Positions 44,723-51,753 of a stretch of DNA of 51,753 nucleotides are shown here, in pieces (position 1 is the stretch's first letter; each line of letters opens with the position of its first letter). Source of the DNA: Candidatus Handelsmanbacteria bacterium (lineage in GTDB: Bacteria > Latescibacterota > UBA2968 > UBA8231); the NCBI GenBank assembly GCA_016867395.1, contig VGJS01000025.1, positions 1-51,753 of the forward strand. Direction: 5' to 3'. The notes beneath the pieces were generated by a model, which saw nothing but the letters and a program-made list of their open reading frames with translations, did no database searches and was not told where the DNA came from. The translations under genes were made by a program, and so were the position numbers.

Positions 44723-45930
44723 ATGGTGAGCGCACAGGACAAAGCCCTTATCCGCGAGTTGGCCGCCCAGGTCGCCGAGATCCCCGCCCTGCCGCTCCAG
44801 GAGGAGAAGCGGCGGCTGTGGTGCCGGCTCAACGCTCTGCAGCCCGAGCGGCCCCTGGTGATGATCGACCAGGTCTGCTGGAACCAGATGCACCTGCGCG
44901 GCGAGTTGGTCCTGCGCTGCGTTGACCCCGAGTGCCGGGGGTACGAGGACTACCTGCGCCGCACCCTGTATTAGTGGCAGCATTTCCCCGTGTACATGGT
45001 CGTCGAGCCCTTCGTGCGGGTGCCCAAGGCTATCCGCAATACCGGCTTTGGCATCCTCGTCCACGAAGACGTGTCGATCTCCGATCCTACCAACTCGGTG
45101 GTGGGGCACAAGTACCTCAATCAGTTCCAGACCGAGAAGGATCTGGAGAAGATCCAGATGCTCCGGATCAGCCACGACCCGGCCCAAACCGCCCGCCGGC
45201 TGGAGGTGGCCTGCGACCTCTTTGGCGACCTGCTCGAAATCAAGCCCTGGGGGGCCGATCCCTACTTGTCCCTGTGGGACCCCATCAGCACCTGATGGGG
45301 GTGGAGGGGGCTTTGTTCGGCCTCATCGACAAACCCTAGTACATGCACCGCCTGGTGGACCGGGTCACTGAGGATTACCTCAGCCTGCTGGACCAATTGG
45401 AGGAGCAGGGCCTGCTCTGCGGCCAGCAGAGCCTGATTCACTGCACCGGCGCGTACACCGACGAGCTGCCCCGCACCGAGGACCTGGGGATGTTTGGGCT
45501 GGCGCAGATGTTCTCTACGGTCTCGCCGCCGATGTTCGAGGAGTTCGAGGTGGATTACGCCAGCCGGATCTGCGGCCGTTGCGGGCTGGTCTACTATGGC
45601 TGTTGCGATCCGCTGGACGGCAATATGCCCCAGGTGCGCCTGATCCCCAAGGTGCGCAAGGTCTCGATGAGCCCCTGGGTGGACCAGGAGCGCGGGGCCG
45701 AGGAGATCAAGGGCGACTACGCCTATTCCCGCAAGCCCAGCCCGGCCCCGCAGGCCGTGGACCCCTTCGACCCCGAAAAGGTGCGCGCCGACCTGCTCGC
45801 CACCCGCCTGACCTGCGAGCGCAACGGCTGTCTGCTGGAGCACATCCGCAAGGATATCAGCACGGACCACTACGAGCCGGAGCGGCTCTCCCAGTGGGCC
45901 AGGCTGGCAATGGAGGTCGCCCAGGGCTGA
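44723..45930 (+). pseudogene. Uroporphyrinogen decarboxylase (URO-D)-like protein, interrupted
   Basis: Member of the URO-D/corrinoid methyltransferase-like superfamily common in sugar-degrading uncultured bacteria. ATG 44723 follows GGAGGG. RPLVMIDQVCWNQMHLRGEL, DMVV-type VVEPFVRVPKAIRNTGFGI, MHRLVDRVTEDYLSLLDQL and GRCGLVYYGCCDPLDGNM are readable. TAG at 44972-44974 interrupts TLY-stop-WQHFP and TAG at 45337-45339 interrupts IDKP-stop-YMHR (usually PE[FY]MHR); a frame change falls near 45293. Reconstructed length is about 400 residues. It is in series with the sugar genes on both sides. Confidence 0.75.
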
Positions 45931-45939
45931 GGGTTGCCC

Positions 45940-47043
45940 CTATTGCAGCCGGCCCCGAGCCAGCAGGGGCCAGACCGTCTCGACGATCCCTTTCCTGACC
46001 CCGTAGAGTTCGTCGTGCAGAACCACAGTGGTGTCCACGCAGCCGGGGATGAACTCTATCTTCTCCCCCAGGCAAGGAGTAGTGCTGGGGGCGGCCAGTT
46101 CGAGCTTGCCGTGTTCGGCTGACAGGGCAATGGACGACAACGGCGTCAGGTTCACGGGTTCGGGCAGGGCCGAATCACCGCTCATGGTCTTCTTGCCGGC
46201 GTCGCAGATGACGCGGGTGGGGGTGGGCCGGCTGGTGACCGTGGACAGGACGGTGAGGGCAAAAGGGAGGTCGAGGCCCAGGTTCCGGCAGTAGACCACG
46301 TCGTTGAAGACCCCGCCCCCGGCCTGGACCTCGGTGATGCCCGGCTCGAAGGCGCTCAGCCAGTAGGTCCCAGTCCCCCCGCAACTGACGATCTCCACCG
46401 GCAGCCCGGCCTCGCGGCATTGGCGGGCCGTGTCGGTAAGCTGGCCCAGCAGCTCGGCGATGAACTGCCGTCGTTCCCCGTGGTCTTTGACCCGTAGGGC
46501 CGGCGACTCCCAGGTCATCAGCCCGGCGAAGCGCAGGCCGGGGAGGGCGGCTAACTGCCGCGCCAGTGACAAGGTGGCCTCGCCCGGCGCCACCCCGGCC
46601 CGCTGCATGCCGGTGTCCACCTCGATCACCACCCGCAATTCCACTCCCTTGGCCGCCGCGGCCCGGCTCAGGGCCTGGGCGTTCTCCGGGTTGTCCACGG
46701 CCACGGCCACGTTGGCGTGCCGGCGCAGGTTGACCAGGCGGGCGATCTTCTGGTCCCCGACGACCTGGTTGGCCACCAGCACATCGGTGATGCCGGCCTG
46801 GGCCATCACCTCGGCCTCGCCCAGCTTGGCGCAGGTCACACCCAGGGCGCCGGCCCGCAAAAGCAGATGCGCGATAGCCGGGGTCTTGATGCCTTTGATA
46901 TGGGGACGCCAGCCCACTCCCGCCTTTTGCACGATGGTGCGAGCCATGCGGGCGATATTTCCCTCCAGCCGGTCCAGGTCCACCAGCAGGGCCGGGGTGT
47001 CCAGGGCCTCCTTGGGCTGGCCGATCACATTCTGTTGCACCAT
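45940..47043 (-). CDS. D-threonine aldolase / D-serine dehydratase-like PLP enzyme
   Basis: Fold-type III (alanine-racemase-like) enzyme of 367 residues. EALDTPALLVDLDRLEGNIA starts the barrel; the PLP Lys is in WRPHIKGIKTPAIA (about Lys50). VIEVDTGMQRAGVAPGEATL, EIVSCGGTGTYWL and EVQAGGGVFNDVVYCRNLG line the active site, and the metal motif of the DSD1/DTA family is seen in PGCVDTTVVLHDELYGV. ATG 47043 follows GAGGAGAGG. Likely action is retro-aldol or elimination on a D-beta-hydroxy amino acid; the substrate is not fixed. Frame intact. Confidence 0.85.
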   Translation of the reverse strand: MVQQNVIGQPKEALDTPALLVDLDRLEGNIARMARTIVQKAGVGWRPHIKGIKTPAIAHLLLRAGALGVTCAKLGEAEVMAQAGITDVLVANQVVGDQKIARLVNLRRHANVAVAVDNPENAQALSRAAAAKGVELRVVIEVDTGMQRAGVAPGEATLSLARQLAALPGLRFAGLMTWESPALRVKDHGERRQFIAELLGQLTDTARQCREAGLPVEIVSCGGTGTYWLSAFEPGITEVQAGGGVFNDVVYCRNLGLDLPFALTVLSTVTSRPTPTRVICDAGKKTMSGDSALPEPVNLTPLSSIALSAEHGKLELAAPSTTPCLGEKIEFIPGCVDTTVVLHDELYGVRKGIVETVWPLLARGRLQ

Positions 47044-47267
47044 CGCCACCTCTCCTCTGGCGACCCGGAAAAGGCCGCCTGCCGTCAAAAGATCTCCCGG
47101 ATGACCAGATACACAGCGCCGCGATGCCCGCGGCCCCGGGGATGGGCAGTGTCCAGCATAGGGCCTCTGTCTGCCTGTGGTTTAGCAGCGCGACCAGGGG
47201 GTTCGGCCAGCGCCGGGTCTGAATCTACGTATTTTCCGCCGCATCCACCTTACCGCCGCCGTCGGGC

Positions 47268-47296
47268 TTGTCAGCGGCCCGGAATTGTGATACGAT
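47268..47296 (+). promoter_or_regulatory. Sigma-70-type promoter candidate
   Basis: TTGTCA (47268-47273), 17-bp spacer, TACGAT (47291-47296), 45 bp upstream of the isomerase-like gene. Confidence 0.5.
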
Positions 47297-47340
47297 GATG
47301 CTGTCCTCTGCGCTTCTTCCTCCTCGCCAGGAGCACCGGT

Positions 47341-48774
47341 ATGCCGGCAGTTCCAGATCAGGTCAAGCTCGGCCTCTTCGGCATCGGTCTCGATACCTAC
47401 TGGCCCCAGTTCCGGGGCCTGCGGGACAAACTCGTCGGGTACCAGGACCACATCCGGATGGGCCTGGAAAAGGAGGGGGTCCAGGTGGTGGACGCCGGCC
47501 TGGTGGACAATCTTGACAGCGCCGCCGCCGCCGCCCGGCTCTTCGCCGGCGAGGGGGTGGAACTGATCTTCCTCTACATCTCCACCTATGCCCTGAGTTC
47601 CACGGTGCTGCCGGTGGTGCAAAAGACGCGCGTCCCGGTGGTGGTGCTCAACCTGCAGCCCTCCAGCCGCATCGACTACGCCGCCTTCAACAAGCTGCCC
47701 AGCCGCGAGGAAAAGACCGGGGAGTGGCTGGCCCACTGTCAGGCCTGCTCGGTGCCCGAGATCGCCAGCGTCTTCAACCGCGCCGGCATCGCCTACCACC
47801 TGGTCACCGGCGCTCTGGCCGATCCGGTTGCCTGGGCACAGATGCGCCAATGGGCGGAGGCCGCGCGTGTCGCCCGCGTCCTGGGCCAGAGCCGCATCGG
47901 CCTTCTGGGCCACTACTACGCCGGCATGCTCGACGTGTACTCCGATTACGCCCAGTTGGCCGGAATTTTCGGCAACCATTTTGAACTGATGGAGATGGAC
48001 GAACTCAAGGCCCTGCGCGACGCCACCACCCCGCAGCAAGTGGCCGCCATGCGCGACGAGTTCGAGCGCACCTTCATGGTCAGCCCCGAATGTCTGCCCG
48101 CAGAGTTGGACCGGGCCGCCAGCACCAGCGCGGCCCTGCACCAATTAGCCGAGCGGCACCGTCTCGGCGGCATGGCCTACTACTACGAGGGCCAGCCGGG
48201 CAATGAGCACGAGGACATCGCCACCTCGGTCATCGCCGGCAACACCCTGCTCACCGCCCATCACGTGCCCGTAGCCGGCGAGTACGAGGTCAAGAACGCG
48301 ATGGCCATGAAGATCATGGACCTGCTGGGGGCCGGCGGCTCCTTCTCCGAGTTCTACGGCCTGGACTTGGACGACGACATCGTGCTGCTGGGCCACGACG
48401 GGCCGGCCCACGCCGCCATCGCCCAAGGGCGGGTGCAACTGGTGCCCCTTCAGGTGTACCACGGCAAACCCGGCAAGGGCCTCTCCGTTCAGATGAGCGT
48501 CAAGAACGGCCCGGTCACTGTGCTCTCGGTGTGCCAGGACCGGCAGGGCCGGGTGAAGCTCCTGGCCGCCCAGGGCGAGAGCGTGCCCGGCCCCGTGCTG
48601 GAGATCGGCAATACCAACAGCCGCTACCGGTTCTCCATCGGCGCCAAAGCCTACATCGACACCTGGGCCAAGGCCGGCCCCTCCCACCACTGCGCCATCG
48701 GCCTGGGCCATGTAGCCGGCACCCTCGAAAAATTCGCCCTGCTCCTGGGCATCGAGTTCCAGCAGGTGTGCTGA
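47341..48774 (+). CDS. L-arabinose/L-fucose isomerase-like protein
   Basis: 477 residues with the N1/N2 architecture of arabinose and fucose isomerases: KLGLFGIGLDTYWPQFRGLR, GVELIFLYISTYALSSTVLP, NRAGIAYHLVTGALAD, SRIGLLGHYYAGMLDVYSDY and the C-terminal GPSHHCAIGLGHVAGTLEKF (His motif). EYEVKNAMAMKIMDLLGAGG carries the conserved metal-Glu-like region. It may isomerise a pentose or a modified sugar. The frame is intact; its stop overlaps the start of the glycosidase-like gene. Confidence 0.8.
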   Translation: MPAVPDQVKLGLFGIGLDTYWPQFRGLRDKLVGYQDHIRMGLEKEGVQVVDAGLVDNLDSAAAAARLFAGEGVELIFLYISTYALSSTVLPVVQKTRVPVVVLNLQPSSRIDYAAFNKLPSREEKTGEWLAHCQACSVPEIASVFNRAGIAYHLVTGALADPVAWAQMRQWAEAARVARVLGQSRIGLLGHYYAGMLDVYSDYAQLAGIFGNHFELMEMDELKALRDATTPQQVAAMRDEFERTFMVSPECLPAELDRAASTSAALHQLAERHRLGGMAYYYEGQPGNEHEDIATSVIAGNTLLTAHHVPVAGEYEVKNAMAMKIMDLLGAGGSFSEFYGLDLDDDIVLLGHDGPAHAAIAQGRVQLVPLQVYHGKPGKGLSVQMSVKNGPVTVLSVCQDRQGRVKLLAAQGESVPGPVLEIGNTNSRYRFSIGAKAYIDTWAKAGPSHHCAIGLGHVAGTLEKFALLLGIEFQQVC

Positions 48775-50545
48775 CCCGCTGATCCACCCCTTTGACCTAC
48801 AGGCCCGCGCCGCACTCGCCGCCCGTGCCCTCACTGCCCTGCGCGACCTCCAGCGCCAGGGCCTGATGTATTTCCTGGCCAACTGGCGCACCCGCCCGCC
48901 CCGGGCCGACCACTGCCTGTAGGACTGCGGCGACGGCTCTGGCCGCGATCTCGACGCCCTCACCCTGGTGCGCAGCATCGTGCGGCCCGACTCGCCGGCC
49001 GCCCTCCCCGACGAAGGCGAGCGCGAGTTGGAGGCGTGGATGATGCGCCTGCTTGGCAAGGACGGGCTCACCTGGCTGCTCGACGAGCCCTTCGCCCAGC
49101 CCCGGGGCACGGAGATGCTGCTGGAGTCCTTTGACCCCAACGACACCTTCGCCGAGATCAACTGGGCCCAGCGCGGCACCCTGCTCGGGCTGACCAGCCG
49201 CCTCCGGGCCACCGGGGATGAGCGTTTCCTGAAGGCCGGCGCGGCGATGGTGGACGGCCTGCTGGCCACAGCGGTTAAACACGAAGATGGCCTCTTCTTA
49301 CCCGAAGGCTACTTTCGGGGCAGCGGCCGGCGCCGCCAAGAACCCGGCCTCTATCCGGGCATCGAGGAGTACAATGCCGCCGTCCTGGTGCCGGCCGACC
49401 GCTTCTACCGGGCCGGCGGGCACCTGGTGCCGGCCGACCGCTTCTACCGGGCCGGCGGGCACGCCCCGGCCCTCGATCTGGCCGAGGGGCTTGCGAACTT
49501 CGCCCTGCGGCACTCGCGCGGGTACCTGCCCGACGGCAGCCTCTACCCCGGCGAGGGGGCCGGCAAGGGCCAGGGCACTTTAGACCACCTCCACACCTGC
49601 ACCAACTTCCGGCTCGGAGTGCTGGACCTGGGCATCGAGACCAGCCGGCGCGAGCTGGTCGCCTGGGCGCGGCACAGCTACGAGCGCGCCAAGATCTGGG
49701 GCACGGACTTCGGCTGGTTCCCCGAGGGCATGGGCTACCGCCATGGCGCAACCTGTTGCACGACCGACATAATCGAGGCCGCCCTGCTGCTGGGCCGGCA
49801 CGTGGATCGCGCTTACTTTGCCGACGCCGAACGCTTTGGCCGCAACCACCTGATCGAAACCCAATACCTCTCTTTGGCGCAGCTCGAAGAGGCCCTGGCC
49901 CGTTTGCCCAAGGACACCGGGCCGGCTCCCCACGAGTGCCAGTACTCCACTGCGAGGGGTGTTACCGCCAGCCAGGTAGGCGCCTTTGCCGCCCGCTCCA
50001 CCCTCAACGACGCCTTCCACCTCGACCTAACCGCGATGATGCAGTGCTGCAACGCCGCCGGCGCCCGCGCCCTCTTCGACCTGTGGCGCTACGCCACCGA
50101 TGAGCAGGCCCTGCACCTGCGCTTCAGCGTCGAGACCTCGGCCCTGCGCGCGGTCAGCCATGAGCCCGCTGGCGGCCAAATCGACCTCACCCCAAAGCAA
50201 AGCGGCCACCTCGCTGTGCGTCTCCCAGCCGGAGTGCATCACGCGGTGGCGACTACTGCCGGCCACACCCATGGCGTCGAGGCCTGCGAAGGCTACGCCC
50301 ATCTGGAGGTCCGCGCCGGCCAGTCCCTCTCCCTGCACTACGCCCTGCCCGAGCGCAGCGCCTAATACGAGGTCGGCTCCCCCGGCAAGACCCTCTCCTG
50401 TACCGCCCACTGGCGCGGCGAAACCCTGATGCGCGTCGATCCGCCGGGGGGTTACTACCCCCTCTTCGAACGCAGCACTGACCGCCCCCCAGTCGAACCC
50501 TCGTTGCCCGCCGACAAGTTGAATGATTCACTGGATCGCAACTAG
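48768..50545 (+). pseudogene. Toroid glycosidase-like protein (GH127/DUF1680-like), interrupted
   Basis: An alpha/alpha-toroid protein read from about 48768 (GTG overlapping the isomerase stop, one frame shift near 48778) to TAG 50545. TAG at 48920-48922 and TAA at 50363-50365 interrupt it, and a 39-bp tandem repeat adds 13 residues (LVPADRFYRAGGH twice). Helical motifs include WAQRGTLLGLTSRLRATGDE and HLHTCTNFRLGVLDLGIETS; WFPEGMGYRHGATCCTTDII is the Cys-rich motif shared with the next glycosidase-like gene. The C-terminal VGSPGKTLSCTAHWRGETLM and GGYYPLFERS form a beta-sandwich. Activity is inferred from fold similarity only. Confidence 0.65.
49385..49462 (+). repeat. Perfect 39-bp tandem duplication
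   Basis: The unit starting ctggtgccggccgaccgc at 49385 repeats at 49424. It is in frame and duplicates 13 residues of the toroid protein. Confidence 0.95.
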
Positions 50546-50567
50546 AATGGGGCGGGGATGCCCTGGC

Positions 50568-50660
50568 GGTGTTTCCCGGGGAGTGGCAGCGGGGAGAGCG
50601 GAGCAGGAGCGAGCAGAGCGGTAAGTCCGCGCCTTGGGAAACACCAGAAGGGTCTTCCCG
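50568..50660. repeat. R1 palindromic repeat, copy D
   Basis: Perfect 10-bp arms GGTGTTTCCC (50568-50577) and GGGAAACACC (50636-50645), signature TCCGCGCCTTGGGAAA and trailing hairpin GAAG-ggt-CTTC (50647-50657). The interior AGAGCGGAGCAGGAGCGAGC is the cleanest version of the shared core. It lies between the two toroid genes. Confidence 0.78.
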
Positions 50661-50731
50661 TCTCGACATACTTCGACATACTTCAGTCTCTTCCCGACAA
50701 CACCCCAACACTGATGAGACAATACTAACCA

Positions 50732-51753
50732 ATGACCGACCCCTGCTGGCTCCAGAATGCCACCAGCCTGGCCATGGACGCGCTCCTGGCCCGCCTCGAC
50801 CTCGAGCGCGGCGCCCGCCCCTACTTCTGGGTGGACTACGAAAGCCAGCCGCCCCAGGCCCAGCACGCGTATTGGGATATCTGCGACATCGCCGGCCGCT
50901 TCGTCGACGGCCTGGTCCTGGCCCGCCTGATCACCGGCCGGCAGGACGCCCCCGAGGCCGAGGCCCAACTCCGCCGCTTCCTATGGGCCCAGCAGGACGA
51001 AAGCGACGGCCTCTTCTACAACCCCGACGGCGAGCAGCCGGCCACCAACGCCGAGATGAGCAAGTACATCCCGGCGGCCGGCGTGATGACCAGCCGCCGG
51101 CACCTTGACCTCTTCTGCCAGCGCTCGCCATTGTTGGCCATGACTACCCTCATGCAACTTGGGGATGAGTCCATGCACCCGCGACTCCAGAAGATGGTGC
51201 GCGGCCTGTGGGTCATCGCCGAGCACCGGGGCGACGAGATCAGCTTCTCCACCTACCGCTGGGCCCCTGCCCTCCGGCCCGAGTGGGCCGCCCCGGTCAA
51301 CGTGCACGAGAAGTGGGTCGGCTAACGCCATGCCCTGCTCACCGGCCTGGCCCGTTACGCCCAGGTCAGCCAGGACCCGGTGGCCATCGACCTGGCCCTA
51401 CTGATCGCCCGCTACTACATGAAACACGGCGACGTGCCCCCGGACGGCCGCTTCCGCGCCGACACCCACTCGGGCGGAGTGCTGCCGGTGAGCGCGGGCG
51501 TGGCCCGCTTGGGGCTAGCCTTTGGCCAGCGCGAACTGGTGGAGTGGGCCCATCGCGTGTACCTGTGGACCCGCGAGAACACCCCGGACTTCGGCTTCCT
51601 GCGCGACGGCGTAGGTCTGGAGGGATTCTGAAGCGGCACCTGCGAGACCTGCGGCATCGCCGACTTCATCCTCCTCGCTGTGCTGCTCACCGAGGCCGGC
51701 ATGGGCGAGTACTGGGACGACATCCAGCGGGGAACCCGCAATCAGTGCCTCGA
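50732..51753 (+). pseudogene. Second toroid glycosidase-like protein, interrupted and cut by the window edge
   Basis: ATG 50732 begins MTDPCWLQNATSLAMDALLA. Toroid helices follow: YESQPPQAQHAYWDICDIAG, RFVDGLVLARLITGRQDAPE and HPRLQKMVRGLWVIAEHRGD. TAA at 51323-51325 interrupts HEKWVG-stop-RHALL, and TGA at 51629-51631 interrupts EGF-stop-SGTCETCGIADFI; the sister gene has GYRHGATCCTT at the equivalent place. The frame is otherwise continuous. It resembles GH127/GH146-type or DUF1680 proteins in the Cys-containing motif. The end lies beyond the window. Confidence 0.6.

Noticed and set aside
4800-51753. Genetic code in which TAG/TAA means Glu
   Set aside because: TAG ends several intact genes at natural positions (4218, 21337, 33681, 41284), TGA and a Tyr-position TAA are also involved, and no bacterial code of this kind is known. 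Base change or sequence error is simpler.
1-51753. tRNA, rRNA or prophage genes
   Set aside because: No acceptor-stem/T-loop pattern, rRNA motif, integrase, terminase or capsid gene was recognised anywhere in the window.

Overview
The window is about 51.8 kb of GC-rich bacterial DNA. It has no rRNA or tRNA gene that I could find. The gene content points to an uncultured, environmental, Gram-negative-type, flagellated bacterium: flagellar switch genes, a CzcBA-type metal efflux pair, MlrC, mandelate racemase/enolase, PhyH, MocD/MocE, UroD-like and toroid glycosidase-like genes. The mix recalls Latescibacterota or Poribacteria-like genomes, but this is a low-confidence impression from gene content.

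Layout. 1-1.2 kb: remnant of an IS256-family element, then a palindromic repeat (R1). 1.2-4.2 kb: divergent pepF and a DUF3445 gene that carries an R1 copy in frame. 4.3-7.2 kb: PAP2 phosphatase, ECF sigma factor, HEAT-like anti-sigma candidate and a DUF4097 protein. 7.2-12.0 kb (minus strand): an asd-lysS-aspS operon with two transcription attenuators. 12.1-15.8 kb: a second ECF sigma/anti-sigma pair leading into fliN, a second SpoA-domain gene, fliG and fliM. 15.9-21.9 kb: alkaline phosphatase, MlrC with an enolase-superfamily enzyme, a dehydrogenase and a lipoprotein. 22.0-29.1 kb: CzcB-like adaptor and CzcA-like RND pump, separated by an IS110-family element that landed inside a second repeat (R2). 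29.1-36.5 kb: HpcH aldolase, class V aminotransferase, S15 hydrolase, PhyH oxygenase, R2 copy 2, serine hydrolase. 36.5-41.3 kb: ABC-F protein behind a leader terminator, then a three-gene ABC exporter. 41.3-51.75 kb: MocD/MocE pair, beta-propeller glycosidase, acetyltransferase, UroD-like protein, D-threonine-aldolase-like enzyme, sugar-isomerase-like protein and two toroid glycosidase-like genes, the last running off the right edge.

Two themes stand out. First, many conserved genes are broken by homopolymer-associated frameshifts, by about sixteen in-frame stops and by three perfect tandem duplications (70, 126 and 39 bp). Where the expected residue can be guessed, the stops look like G:C to T:A changes. 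Damage is concentrated at 1-1 kb, 4.8-15.8 kb, 20 kb, 24-25.5 kb and 44-51.7 kb, while 29-44 kb is almost clean. Sequencing or assembly error and genuine decay cannot be separated from the sequence alone. Second, two families of palindromic repeats occur (R1, four copies; R2, two copies). R1 terminal arms and trailing hairpins differ between copies but stay complementary, and one copy is translated inside a protein.

The likely regulatory highlights are the aspartate-family operon with its attenuators and small leader ORFs, and the ABC-F gene with a leader ORF and an intrinsic terminator directly in front of its ribosome binding site.
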